29,955 nucleotides of DNA, from assembly GCA_009840005.1 (NCBI GenBank), contig VXOR01000060.1, forward strand, positions 1 through 29,955. The letters are read 5' to 3'. The first letter of the stretch is position 1, and each line of letters starts with the position of its first letter. The notes below the pieces were generated by a model that was not told the origin of the DNA, did not search any database, and saw only the letters and a program-made list of their open reading frames with translations. Made by a program: the position numbers and the translations under genes. This DNA comes from Gemmatimonadota bacterium (lineage in GTDB: Bacteria > Latescibacterota > UBA2968 > UBA8231). Shown here piece after piece: positions 1 through 8,616 of this stretch.

Positions 1-157
1 CGGCTGCCTTCAGAGGGTTCCATGTAGTGCCTGGGCGGTCTTGGGTTTGCTGGGGATCGGCGGCCGGGTCCACCTTGAGGAAGGCCGTCGTGGCGGGTCG
101 ATCCGGCGAACAGGCTAAAAGGGAGAGGAGTAGGAAAAGCAGAAGTACGCGTAGCAT
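1..157 (-). CDS. Lipoprotein, N-terminal fragment (paralogue of the next gene; runs off window)
   Basis: The ATG at 157-155 follows a strong AAGGAGGT ribosome site. The visible 52 residues start MLRVLLLFLLLSLLACSPD, a lipoprotein signal with an LLAC lipobox. The remainder (RPATTAFLKVDP, then QQTQDRPGTTWNPLKAA) is nearly identical to the start of the lipoprotein at 346-2169. The gene is therefore a tandem paralogue with the same orientation; the rest lies outside the window. The signal peptide core differs more than the mature part, so the two copies are not a trivial assembly duplication. It is presumably an outer-membrane or periplasmic lipoprotein; whether it also carries a protease domain cannot be seen. 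Confidence 0.8.
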   Translation of the reverse strand, partial: MLRVLLLFLLLSLLACSPDRPATTAFLKVDPAADPQQTQDRPGTTWNPLKAA

Positions 158-345
158 GGAAATACCTCCTTGGTGAGAGAGTGGATTTCGGTAGGATTCT
201 GATTCTGCGACGATGTGGATGAGGCCAGCCGGGTACACGGTGGGATACTTAATTGGCGACGGCAGCGGCCAGCTAATCCCCCCAAATCACGGGCGAAAAA
301 CGGTAGTGGAGTGCCATCAAGCCTCTTATGGTGGTATCATCTTGG

Positions 346-2169
346 CTACGGTAGATCCCGCCCAACGCCGCACCATTCATTAGGACCAGCCACAGGCTTG
401 CCACTAAACCATCGGGGATGCTGAACTGCCAAGTTCCATCCTTCGAGCTCGTACTCTCCATTAGCAAATGGCACTGCCCGTAAAAAATAAACAGGCTTGG
501 TTGGCGAATTGCCGACGGAATAGCCAAGATCCGATAAGAGACCGAGATCGACTTTGGTTATTCTAGGTTCAAAAATAGTCCTCTCTCCAAGGGTCATGAC
601 GGAGTTGCCGAGTGGATATTGCGCCCAATGTCCCCCGGCAAGTGGAATCTCTTCAGTCGGCCAAGCTCCCATCTCCTTGAAAGCGCGCTGAGCTTCTGGT
701 GCTATAAGATATGTGTGTGTATCCCGTTTATCGCTTTCAGCCGTTCCGGGAGCATATTCATAATAAAGGGTACTGCTAGCAATGACGTGATGCTCGCTAT
801 TAGTGTCATATACAAATCCGCTTGTTCCAATTCCAAGAACGTGCCCTAGTTCATGGGCAAAAACATGGTCGATGTGGTAAAATCCATCTGCCATCTCTAC
901 ACATCCTAACACCGTCGTCCGATCCACTATTCGATCCAATTGAGCACCGCCACGAGCCAAGAACCAAGATTCCTCATGCTTTGCTACGTAAACTTTTACG
1001 TCGTCAATAACTCCACTCGGCTCCTCGATAAAATGACCGCCGCAGGGGAAGGCGATATCATTGAACGGCATCCTGGCCTGCAAATCATCAATATTTGCAT
1101 CGGGAAGCTCAGCGGTAAATGCCAGTTCCCATAAGTCAGCGGCCCATCGCATTTCGTCTTTTTGCTTCTGAGAGAAGTCGTCAAGAAATACTAATTCGAT
1201 ATTGAAGACGGCATGGTCGGGCAAGTCGTCCATCCAGTGCTCGGGATAATCCGACGTCGGCTCAAACTGTTCCGCCTGTTCCGCCTGTTCCGCCACCTCA
1301 ATGGTATAGCGGGCTAGTTCAACCTCCTCGAAGTCATAGACTACGATTTCCGTCTCGCCTGCTTCGCAGACAGACAAATACAACGGCCAGCCGTTGCGCC
1401 GCGCCCGGGTCGGACTATCGTTGCCCTCGGCAGGACAGTAATCGCGCGATGGCGGCCTGCTGCCCCCGGCCACCTCTAACGCTTTATCTTTCCCGGTCGG
1501 ATTGACCACCACCAAGACACTATCCACATCCGAAGAAGTGCGAACCGTAAACGTCTTCCATGCCGGATCGTCGGCGGTGAAGGAAAACGACGCAGGCGAC
1601 GGCTCGATCCAAGCCGAAGAGTCGGTCTGGACCGAAGAGCCGGTCTGGGCTCCAGCTTCAGCGACTTGGACGGTATAGCGCGCTAATTCTGTTTGCTCGT
1701 AATCGAATAGGACGATCTCGGTGTCGCCTGCTTGACAGGCCGACAAGTGCAATGACCAGCCATTGCGCCGCGCTCTTGCCGGACTATCATTGCCTTCGGC
1801 AGGACAGTAATTGCGCGACGGTGGCCTGTTGCCCCCAGCGACCTCTAACGCCCGATCTTTTCCCGTCGGATTGACCACAACTAAGACGCTATCCACGTCC
1901 GAAGAGGTGCGAACCGTAAACGTCTTCCATGCCGGATCGTCGGCGGTGAAGGAAAACGACGCAGGCGACGGCTCTAACCAAGCCGATGAGCTAGTACCGG
2001 CTTTGGGCGCGGCTGCCTTCAGAGGGTTCCATGTAGTGCCTGGGCGGTCTTGGGTTTGCTGGGGGTCGGCGGTCGGGTCCACCTTGAGGAAGGCCGTTGT
2101 GGCAGGCCGATCCGGCGAACAGGCGGCAATCAGGGTGAGGGGGAGCAAAACTACAAGAACGCGCAGCAT
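346..2169 (-). CDS. Lipoprotein with two duplicated beta domains and a C-terminal leishmanolysin-like (M8) zinc metalloprotease domain
   Basis: 607 residues. A signal peptide ends in the lipobox LIAAC (Cys17), so the protein is probably lipid-anchored. Residues about 62-170 and 185-293 are two nearly identical domains (SSAW-EPSPASFSF start, four-Cys pattern, ELARYT end), then a short AEQ repeat linker. The C-terminal part has HELGHVLGIG at 439-448 (HExxH zinc site with the metzincin Gly). The metzincin third ligand is not at the usual spacing; GGHW at about 512-515 followed by NSVMT (Met525) matches the leishmanolysin arrangement of a late His and Met-turn. I infer an active secreted or surface peptidase; the substrate is unknown. 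The ribosome site is AAGGAG. The duplicated domains resemble PPC-like or adhesion modules but I cannot name the family. Confidence 0.8.
   Translation of the reverse strand: MLRVLVVLLPLTLIAACSPDRPATTAFLKVDPTADPQQTQDRPGTTWNPLKAAAPKAGTSSSAWLEPSPASFSFTADDPAWKTFTVRTSSDVDSVLVVVNPTGKDRALEVAGGNRPPSRNYCPAEGNDSPARARRNGWSLHLSACQAGDTEIVLFDYEQTELARYTVQVAEAGAQTGSSVQTDSSAWIEPSPASFSFTADDPAWKTFTVRTSSDVDSVLVVVNPTGKDKALEVAGGSRPPSRDYCPAEGNDSPTRARRNGWPLYLSVCEAGETEIVVYDFEEVELARYTIEVAEQAEQAEQFEPTSDYPEHWMDDLPDHAVFNIELVFLDDFSQKQKDEMRWAADLWELAFTAELPDANIDDLQARMPFNDIAFPCGGHFIEEPSGVIDDVKVYVAKHEESWFLARGGAQLDRIVDRTTVLGCVEMADGFYHIDHVFAHELGHVLGIGTSGFVYDTNSEHHVIASSTLYYEYAPGTAESDKRDTHTYLIAPEAQRAFKEMGAWPTEEIPLAGGHWAQYPLGNSVMTLGERTIFEPRITKVDLGLLSDLGYSVGNSPTKPVYFLRAVPFANGEYELEGWNLAVQHPRWFSGKPVAGPNEWCGVGRDLP
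1291..1986 (-). repeat. Intragenic tandem duplication (two units of about 327 nt, period 369 nt)
   Basis: The two units encode residues about 185-293 and 62-170 of the lipoprotein. Long stretches are identical at DNA level, for example the region encoding TADDPAWKTFTVRTSSDVDS in both. The low divergence indicates a recent or homogenised duplication. Confidence 0.8.
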
Positions 2170-2278
2170 GGCGGACTCCTTGATGAGTCAGAGAATGGAC
2201 AAGCCTCAAATAACGAGTTCGATATTGTATCCCCATGTATTGTAAAATGCAATCCTAAAAATAGTTAGCCCGTACTTT

Positions 2279-3184
2279 TCACAGATCGTCTGGCGAGGCG
2301 TCGGGGATTTGGGATTTATGCGCTAGGGCGTGTTCGTACTGTTGGGTGCAGGAGATGAGAGGGAGGTTTTCCGTTTGCGCGTGGCGCAAGAGGAAGTCGA
2401 GCTGCCGCGCGCGGCGGTCGATGCGATAGACGGACCAAGGGTGGAAGATGGGCAGGTAGTAGGGCAGGTTTGCTTGTTGCACGTAGTCGATGCCCGGGGC
2501 GTAGGCTGCGTACACGCCTTGGGCGTCCACGGGCTTATGCGCCGGATAGGGCCAGGGAAATTGCGGCGGCCACAGCACCTTGCCCGGCTGCCCGGTGAGG
2601 ATGTTGTCGTGCCAAGCGTGCGAGGGCATTTCAAGGAGGCCGGGAAAGCCCTCGCGGGCGTACCAGAAGGGCCGGTTGAGCGGCGCGGGCATAGTGCCGT
2701 CTGGCCCGGCCCCCACGGTGCGCATGTAGCGGTAGCCGGCCTCCCACATCACGTACAGGATGTGCTCTTGGCCAATGAAGCCGCGCGTGTAACCACCGGG
2801 CGCGGTCAAGCCGATCACCGGGCGGGAAAAGGTGTCTTCGATCAGTTTTTTGGAATCGACTAACTCGTACTGTAAAGCGGCTTGGTCATCGGCTAAACTG
2901 ATTAGGTCTTTGTGGGTGAACGAGTGGCATTGGATGTCGAAAAGGGGCTCGTCGAGAATGGCGCGGAATTCGGATGCGGCGCTCTGCAACAGCTCAGCGA
3001 CGATGAAAAAGGAGGCGGGTGCCTGCCGCTCTAGATGCACTTGAGCCACGGCTCGGACGCCGGCGATGCACTCGGCCAGCCGCTCTCCCTCGTAGCTGAT
3101 TCGGCCTTGGTAGCCCGGCTCGGTCGGGGCGTCCCACCAAGCGTACACGGCTTCGGTGTCGTAAGCAGATATGTAAGAAGGCAT
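2279..3184 (-). CDS. Polysaccharide deacetylase family protein (NodB/CE4-like)
   Basis: 301 residues, no signal peptide. Visible CE4-type elements are an early acidic motif (YDTE, Asp9), HSFTH at 87-91 (the HxxxH metal pair) and TAPGGY near 127-132. The rest fits the bacterial polysaccharide deacetylase / chitooligosaccharide deacetylase fold, which removes acyl groups from N-acetylated sugars or, in some members, opens cyclic amides or formamides. The substrate cannot be told from the sequence. The absence of a signal peptide favours an intracellular, possibly catabolic role. The start is the ATG at 3184; no convincing Shine-Dalgarno sequence precedes it. Confidence 0.75.
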   Translation of the reverse strand: MPSYISAYDTEAVYAWWDAPTEPGYQGRISYEGERLAECIAGVRAVAQVHLERQAPASFFIVAELLQSAASEFRAILDEPLFDIQCHSFTHKDLISLADDQAALQYELVDSKKLIEDTFSRPVIGLTAPGGYTRGFIGQEHILYVMWEAGYRYMRTVGAGPDGTMPAPLNRPFWYAREGFPGLLEMPSHAWHDNILTGQPGKVLWPPQFPWPYPAHKPVDAQGVYAAYAPGIDYVQQANLPYYLPIFHPWSVYRIDRRARQLDFLLRHAQTENLPLISCTQQYEHALAHKSQIPDASPDDL

Positions 3185-3206
3185 GGGTTAGGCCGTCTTT
3201 GGCGAC

Positions 3207-3461
3207 TCAAATAAGCCGTAAACGGCGGAGGTCGTCTTCGGTCCATCGAGCTCCTTTTAGGATGCTCCGTAGAGTGCCGATTGGGAACGTATCACCCGAC
3301 GCATGGTAGTGAAGTATAACGCGGCGACCATCTTCGCTACGATAGACTCTGCCGGATCCTTTCCTTCTCCTATACGTAAAGCCATCCTTTTCCAGTGCTC
3401 GTACCAAGCTGCGTGCAGTGACAGTCCTGAGTCGCCGAAACAGGTCAGGACGCAGATTCAT
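3207..3461 (-). CDS. hicA: HicA-like mRNA interferase toxin, catalytic His missing
   Basis: 84 residues with the HicA pattern: SLVRALEKDGF, a basic stretch, YRSEDGRRVILHYH, then GTLRSILKGA. HicA proteins normally read G-S-H in the double-stranded-RNA-binding-like fold, and that His is the proposed catalytic residue. Here the motif is GSGR (35-38), so RNase activity may be lost or altered. The gene overlaps the preceding hicB by 4 nt (ATGA), the usual coupling. The protein could be an inactivated toxin kept as a regulator, or a HicA-like protein with a different active site. Confidence 0.7.
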   Translation of the reverse strand: MNLRPDLFRRLRTVTARSLVRALEKDGFTYRRRKGSGRVYRSEDGRRVILHYHASGDTFPIGTLRSILKGARWTEDDLRRLRLI

Positions 3462-3691
3462 CGCGTGACGACGACGAGAGGAGAATCTACCACTTCGATG
3501 ACACGTTTTAGAACCTGTTCATCCGTCTCTTCCATATCTTCGATGTACGCATCGGCGGCGTCCTGCAGTGCCAGTAGGGCTTCCTCGCGGGTGTGGCCCC
3601 AAGCGGCACATCCCGGCAGCGCGTCAATCCAAGCACTCCACCGACCGTCTTCATCTTGCTCGATCTCTGCAGTAAGTACGTATGTCGTCAA
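3458..3691 (-). CDS. hicB: HicB-like antitoxin (short, RNase H-like fold)
   Basis: 77 residues. It begins with the HicB beta-strand pattern (TAEIEQDEDGRWSAWIDALPGC) and continues with GHTREEALLALQDAADAYIEDM, typical of the short HicB family that neutralises HicA. There is no obvious C-terminal DNA-binding domain, so autoregulation may rely on a partner. The best start is a TTG at 3691 with GGAGGT six bases upstream. It is the first gene of a two-gene unit with hicA. A small GTAC-T-GTAC palindrome at 3719-3727 could be an operator, but this is weak. Confidence 0.75.
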   Translation of the reverse strand: MTTYVLTAEIEQDEDGRWSAWIDALPGCAAWGHTREEALLALQDAADAYIEDMEETDEQVLKRVIEVVDSPLVVVTR

Positions 3692-3876
3692 GCTGCACCT
3701 CCACTTTCACAGTTGTCGGTACTGTACTCATTTTATCCCACGATCTGTCAAAAAGTATAGGTAAAATGACCGGCTTTGGCGATGAGGATAGGATGGGGTA
3801 AGTTAAGGCCGACGCCGACGGATCGTCAATTTTTGCTACCAACGCAATCTCGCTTACGCGCCAGAGGAGAACTACC

Positions 3877-5094
3877 GTGAAAATCACCGATGTTGACATC
3901 ATTCCAGCGCACGTGCCGCTCGCCGCCCGCAACGACGAACACGCCGTGCGCTTCCGCTCCATTGACCAGCGCACCTTCTTCAAGGTGCAAACCGATAATG
4001 GCTTGGTGGGTTGGGGCGAATACCGCTGCACGCCGCCGCCCGCGCAGAGCGTGGAGGGCCTCATCGGGCGCAGCCCCTTCGATTTTTTGGGCAGCGAGGT
4101 CCACCTCGGCTTGGCCGGGGCCTTGTACGACGTGATGGGTCAGTACCTCGAAGTGCCGGCCTACAAGCTGATGGGTCCCAAGGTGCGCGATCGCGTGCCC
4201 GTGGCGGCGTGGACTCGGCCCGCTGATCCCGAAGAGTTGAGCCGCGAAATCGTTCGCGCCGCCGACCAAGGCTATCGGCTGTTTAAGATGCACACTTGCC
4301 AGCACCACGACGTGTTCGAGCAGAACCGCGCGGTAGAGGATGTGGCACCACCGGGCTTCAAGATGCAGTACGACTTCAATTCCAACCGCACTTTGGCCAC
4401 GGTGTTGCCCATCGTCAAACAGCTCGAAAAATCGCCCGTAGTGGGCTATATCGAGGATCCCTTGGTGCTGAGCGATGTAGAAGGCTGGCGGCGGCTCCGC
4501 GCCCAATGCGGCGTGCCATTGGTCATGCACGTGCCGCCGCTGGGCGGGTTGCAGGAGGTCGTGCAGGGGATGGCCGATGCGTACATCGTAGCCGAGTACT
4601 GCGGCGGGTTTGGCGACGCGTTGGTGCGCGGCTTGGCTTATGGCAAAGCCAATATGCAGGTGGTGGTGCAGCTAACCGGGGGCACCTTGGCCAAGGCGCT
4701 GGCGCTGCACTTGGCGGCCGTGCTGCCGACGGCGGCCCACTCGATCAACCTCGACGACCAGTACGAGGAGGATGCGGCCCGTCAGCGCATTGAGATCGTC
4801 GAAGGTTGTTCGCCCGTGCCGGAGGGACCGGGCCTCGGAGTGGAGGTGGACGAAGCGGTTATCGCGCGCTTGGCGCAGCGCGGCCCGGCGGAAATCCCCC
4901 GGCACTTGGGCAAGCTGCGCCTGCCGGACGGACACGTGCTCTACACGGTCAGCATCCCGCCGATAGATGCGTTGACTGGCTTTGCCGAGGGGACTATTCG
5001 GGGATTGTCTTTTGAGGTGTGGCACGACGATGGGTCCGAGGAATTCGCGCGCATGTATGGGCGGGTGGCAGAGGAGGGGTCGGTGTTGGAGTGA
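3877..5094 (+). CDS. Mandelate racemase/muconate lactonizing enzyme family (enolase superfamily) protein
   Basis: 405 residues, GTG start at 3877 with GAGGAGA upstream. The N-terminal capping domain (KITDVDIIPAHVPL, then FFKVQTDNGLVGWGE) and the barrel match the enolase superfamily. Asp166 (YDFNSN) and Glu193 (YIEDPL) are the first two metal ligands. The lysine strand reads FKMH (Lys137, His139). The strand that should carry the third acidic ligand reads VPLVMHV with no Asp/Glu, and the usual C-terminal His strand reads VVVQLTGG. Substrate is likely a sugar acid or similar, but catalysis may be atypical. It overlaps the next gene by GTGA at 5091-5094, so the two are translationally coupled. 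Confidence 0.8.
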   Translation: MKITDVDIIPAHVPLAARNDEHAVRFRSIDQRTFFKVQTDNGLVGWGEYRCTPPPAQSVEGLIGRSPFDFLGSEVHLGLAGALYDVMGQYLEVPAYKLMGPKVRDRVPVAAWTRPADPEELSREIVRAADQGYRLFKMHTCQHHDVFEQNRAVEDVAPPGFKMQYDFNSNRTLATVLPIVKQLEKSPVVGYIEDPLVLSDVEGWRRLRAQCGVPLVMHVPPLGGLQEVVQGMADAYIVAEYCGGFGDALVRGLAYGKANMQVVVQLTGGTLAKALALHLAAVLPTAAHSINLDDQYEEDAARQRIEIVEGCSPVPEGPGLGVEVDEAVIARLAQRGPAEIPRHLGKLRLPDGHVLYTVSIPPIDALTGFAEGTIRGLSFEVWHDDGSEEFARMYGRVAEEGSVLE

Positions 5095-6530
5095 GGGACT
5101 GGAGTAAGCGGTTTTACTTCTCCCAAAGCCGGACGGTCATGCTGCTGTTCATTGTTTTACTAGCCCTGATGGCCCCCTCGGCCGTCCTAGCTCAAGCTCC
5201 GTACGGCCTGCAAGAAAGGGTACCAAACCACTCTTTGCTCATCGCTCCGGTCGAGGGACGAGTGCCCCAGACCGTCTCCGAGTCGGGCCTGTTTAGCGAT
5301 GTGGCGGCCCAGATCCCGGCTGCGGGACTCATTCCCTACGGGGTCAATTCAGTATTGTGGTCCGACGGGACGGCCAAGACCCGCTTTATCGCGCTACCCG
5401 GGCAGAGCCAGATTGAGTTTTCCGCTGCGGGCGTCTGGAAATTTCCTCCCAACGCGGTGGTGGTGAAGAATTTCTACCTAGAGTTGGAAAAGGGTAATTT
5501 GGCCAGTCGGCATATTGTCGAGACGCGCTTTTTGGTCAAGCGCGGCCCAACCGATGCTTGGGACGGCTTTAGCTACATGTGGGATCTGGAGGGCGAGGAC
5601 GCGATATTGCTCGAAGAGGCGGCGACCCAGTCCTATCTCATCGCCGACCCGGAAGCCGAAGACGGCTTCCGCGAATACGTGCATTTCTACCCCGGACCCG
5701 AAGATTGCGCCTTGTGCCATACCGGACCGGCCGGCTATGTCTTGGGGCTCAATACAGCCCAGATGAATCGCTCGTACGACTACGGCGGCATTGTAGATAA
5801 CCAATTGCGCACCCTAAACCACATTGGTTTGTTCACTGAGGATATTGGCGAGCATTACGACGGCTTTCCCCAGTGGGCCGACCCCACGGATGCAAGCCTA
5901 CCGCTGGCCGACCGCAGTCGCGCCTATCTGGCGGCCAATTGCGCTCACTGCCATCGCCCCAATGTGGTCAGCCGCTCGACCATCGACCTGCGGTACGACA
6001 TCCCCTTAGAGGAGACCAATACCTTAAACTGGGTGCCTTCCTTGGGTGCTTTGGGTACTGAAGAAGGGTTTATCATCGATCCGGGCGACCCGGAAAACTC
6101 CACTCTGTACTTGCGCCTGCTCACCTTTTCCTCCAATCGCATGCCGCCGGTGGCCTCCACCTTGGTTGATTGGGAAGGCAGCGATCTGATCCGCCGCTGG
6201 ATCGCCAGTATGGACCAGCCTACTGCCGTACAAGGATTGGCGACTGTACCAGAAGAGGCTGGCTTAGCGCAGAACTTCCCCAATCCCTTTAATGCCCATA
6301 CCACCATCGTCTATAAAGTTGGGGAAACCGGCCCAGTGGAATTGGCCCTATACGATGCGGTGGGCCAGAAAGTGCGCACCTTAGTACAGGCCGAGCAGGC
6401 ACCGGGGTCTTATACTGTGCGCTGGGATGGCCGGACAGCAGACGGCAGCTTGGCCGCCAGCGGCACGTACCTCTATCGCTTGCGAATGGGGGACTACTCG
6501 GCAGCCCGGCAGTTGATACTGGTGCGCTAG
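5091..6530 (+). CDS. Secreted diheme cytochrome c (SO_2930-like) with C-terminal FlgD-like/type-A sorting domain
   Basis: 479 residues from the GTG at 5091, which overlaps the upstream stop (GTGA); an ATG at 5139 is an alternative start. A basic n-region and a hydrophobic core ending SAVLAQ form a signal peptide. The body carries GLFSDVAAQIPAAGLIPYGVN and WSDGTAKTRFIALPG, typical of the SO_2930-type diheme cytochrome family. Two CxxCH haem sites are visible: CALCH at 206-210 and CAHCH at 284-288. The last 80 or so residues (QNFPNPFN to TYLYRLRMG) are a FlgD-Ig-like domain with the type-A sorting look, suggesting cell-surface delivery. It lies 35 nt before the PQQ dehydrogenase and is probably its electron acceptor (inference). 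Confidence 0.8.
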   Translation: MRDWSKRFYFSQSRTVMLLFIVLLALMAPSAVLAQAPYGLQERVPNHSLLIAPVEGRVPQTVSESGLFSDVAAQIPAAGLIPYGVNSVLWSDGTAKTRFIALPGQSQIEFSAAGVWKFPPNAVVVKNFYLELEKGNLASRHIVETRFLVKRGPTDAWDGFSYMWDLEGEDAILLEEAATQSYLIADPEAEDGFREYVHFYPGPEDCALCHTGPAGYVLGLNTAQMNRSYDYGGIVDNQLRTLNHIGLFTEDIGEHYDGFPQWADPTDASLPLADRSRAYLAANCAHCHRPNVVSRSTIDLRYDIPLEETNTLNWVPSLGALGTEEGFIIDPGDPENSTLYLRLLTFSSNRMPPVASTLVDWEGSDLIRRWIASMDQPTAVQGLATVPEEAGLAQNFPNPFNAHTTIVYKVGETGPVELALYDAVGQKVRTLVQAEQAPGSYTVRWDGRTADGSLAASGTYLYRLRMGDYSAARQLILVR

Positions 6531-6565
6531 CATTCAATTCACTTCATCTGCGAGGAGCGTTCACA

Positions 6566-8533
6566 TTGCGAAAAATTATTGGGATAGTCCTAATCGGCTG
6601 GACCCTAGGCACTGTCGGTGCCGATCCCCGGCCCCTGCGCGACGATGTTCAAGTCCGCCATGTGCTCGACGTGAGCCGGCGGACCATGCGCATTGCCAAG
6701 GACCCGCGCGACAACAGTCTGTACACTCTCACGGCTACGGGGACTATTTACCGCATTCAGATCAAGGGTGAGGGCGAGCGCGTCGGCGAGACCATCGCCC
6801 GAGGGGTGCGCAACGCCGAGGGAGCGTGGACTTGGACCCAGTTCCGTCCTGCGAAGGGCGTGCCCGCAGGAGTGCCCATCGACGAAATCCGCGCTGCGGC
6901 TGAGGCTGCTGCAACCCGGGCGACCGACCCGATTGAAGATCAAATCCACGTCCTCGATACGCGCAACAACCGCATCATCACCCCACCGAACAAAGAGGTA
7001 GCCAATTTGGACGACTATGGCATCGCCTTCCCCCGAGCCATCTACTTCGACGCCGAAGGTGCCCTGTACGTGGTGCTCGATGTGGAGGCGGCCAATGCTT
7101 CGGGTGAAGAGCGGATTGCTACTTCCGCGGACCACAAGCTCAACGATACCCAGGGCTTTGATATTGCGGCGGACGGCACGTTCTATATTGGCGGCAACAG
7201 CGGTAATAAGGTCATCAATGTGGTGCGTGGGGTGCGCGACGGAGACAGCATCGAGTGGGCTACGGTGGCGCGCACCGAGCGCATTCCCCCCGGCACCAAG
7301 AACCATCCCCATCCGGCCATTGTCCTCAGCCCGGATGATCGCTTTGTGTACATCAATTCGGGATCCCGCACCGACCACGGCGAGCTGTCTGAGGAGGGAG
7401 CTTTTGCCGGGGCGCGTGAGTTGCCTCTGTCGTCGGCCATTTTTCGGGTGCCAGCGGATGGCGAGGATCTTTTGATCCCGGCCGCTGAGGAGGCGCTGCA
7501 GGCTTCGGGTTTTTTATACGCCGACGGATTTCGCAATGCCTTTGACATGGCCTTTGCCGCCAACGGCGATCTGTTCGCCGCGGACAACGGCCCGGACAGC
7601 GATATGGCCGACGAGGTCTGCTGGGTGCGGCAGGGGTTGCACTATGGCTTCCCTTGGCGCATGGGGGCAATGGACACAGCCCAGCGCTTCCCCGACTACG
7701 ACCCGGCCGCGGACTTGCTCCTGCTGACCCGCTCCGACGCTAGGGATCGCGGCTTATTTTACAACGATCCGACCTACCCGCCCCCGCCAGTGGAGCGTTT
7801 TGCCGATCCGGTCCTCAATTTAGGACCCGACGCCGACCGCTACCGCGACCCGAGCACGGGCGAGGTGCGCGACGCCAGCGACGAGGGCGGAGCGGCCTAT
7901 ACTTTTACGCCGCATAGTTCGCCGTTGGGACTGGTCTTTGACGTAGAAAAGGTTTTAGCACCCGAGTTTCGCGGTGACGGCTTTGTGTTGCGCATCGGTG
8001 GGGACTGCTGCAACCTGATCAACCCCTTCAACGACCCGGACGAGGACCTCATCCACATGGATTTGGAGAAGGTGGGAGATAACTATCAGGCGCGCATGAC
8101 TCGGATTGTAGAGGGTTTCAGCGGCCCGATTGACGCCGAGATCATCGGCAACAAGATCTACGTGATCGAGTGGAGTGGCGGTCGCGGTTTGTGGGAGATT
8201 ACCCTGCCCGGTAGTTCGGCCACCGCGGTGGAGGAAGAAAGTGGCAGTGTGCCCGAAGGGTACGCACTGGCGCAGAATTATCCCAACCCTTTCAACTCCA
8301 ATACGACCATCGCCTACGAGGTGGGCGGCGAAGGGTTGGTGGAATTGGCCGTTTACAATGCCGCCGGACAGAAGATCCGCGATTTGGTGCAGGGCCGGTT
8401 GGCAGCGGGACGCTACGAGGTGCAGTGGGACGGGCGCGATGACCGTGGCCGAGCCGTGGCCAGCGGCACCTATATATACCAGCTTACCGCGGGCAATTAC
8501 CAGGAGAGCTGGACGCTGACGCTGTTGAAATAA
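6566..8533 (+). CDS. Secreted PQQ-dependent sugar dehydrogenase-like beta-propeller (glucose/sorbosone dehydrogenase type) with C-terminal sorting domain
   Basis: 655 residues from a TTG start with GAGGAGCG upstream; signal peptide KIIGIVLIGWTLGTVGAD. The propeller shows family hallmarks: HPHPAIVLSPDDRFVYINSGS, DGFRNAFDMAFAANGDLFAAD and, soon after, a GLHYGFPWRMG motif. Late repeats include SSPLGLVFD and IDAEIIGNKIYVIEWSGG. These match soluble glucose/sorbosone dehydrogenases, which oxidise sugars using PQQ and calcium. The C-terminus (QNYPNPFN to GTYIYQL) repeats the sorting domain of the preceding cytochrome. An insert with YPPPPVERF is unusual. No PQQ biosynthesis genes are in the window, so the cofactor assignment rests on the family. 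Confidence 0.75.
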   Translation: MRKIIGIVLIGWTLGTVGADPRPLRDDVQVRHVLDVSRRTMRIAKDPRDNSLYTLTATGTIYRIQIKGEGERVGETIARGVRNAEGAWTWTQFRPAKGVPAGVPIDEIRAAAEAAATRATDPIEDQIHVLDTRNNRIITPPNKEVANLDDYGIAFPRAIYFDAEGALYVVLDVEAANASGEERIATSADHKLNDTQGFDIAADGTFYIGGNSGNKVINVVRGVRDGDSIEWATVARTERIPPGTKNHPHPAIVLSPDDRFVYINSGSRTDHGELSEEGAFAGARELPLSSAIFRVPADGEDLLIPAAEEALQASGFLYADGFRNAFDMAFAANGDLFAADNGPDSDMADEVCWVRQGLHYGFPWRMGAMDTAQRFPDYDPAADLLLLTRSDARDRGLFYNDPTYPPPPVERFADPVLNLGPDADRYRDPSTGEVRDASDEGGAAYTFTPHSSPLGLVFDVEKVLAPEFRGDGFVLRIGGDCCNLINPFNDPDEDLIHMDLEKVGDNYQARMTRIVEGFSGPIDAEIIGNKIYVIEWSGGRGLWEITLPGSSATAVEEESGSVPEGYALAQNYPNPFNSNTTIAYEVGGEGLVELAVYNAAGQKIRDLVQGRLAAGRYEVQWDGRDDRGRAVASGTYIYQLTAGNYQESWTLTLLK

Positions 8534-8576
8534 CTGCTGTTGCGCAGCTTTATGTAGCGTCTGCGGCTTGTGGCCC

Positions 8577-8616
8577 CTTCGACAGGCTCAGGGGCCGCAG
8601 GCTGAGCTTGTCGAAG
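8577..8616. repeat. Intergenic palindrome (REP-like)
   Basis: Left arm CTTCGACAGGCTCAG (8577-8591) and right arm CTGAGCTTGTCGAAG (8602-8616) pair with one mismatch around a 10-nt loop. The element sits between convergent genes. The same palindrome type occurs widely in bacterial intergenic regions (family knowledge); it may also help terminate transcription. Confidence 0.75.

Noticed and set aside
158..345. Small gene between the two lipoprotein paralogues
   Set aside because: Open frames here have no ribosome site or recognisable sequence; I see only spacer DNA.
273..527. Frameshifted C-terminal continuation of the metalloprotease lipoprotein
   Set aside because: The residues show no family resemblance and the gene has a normal stop at 346.
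3692..3876. Sigma-70 promoter for hicB (TTGACA ... TAAAAT)
   Set aside because: The best pair is only 10 nt apart; other spacings give poor -10 elements.
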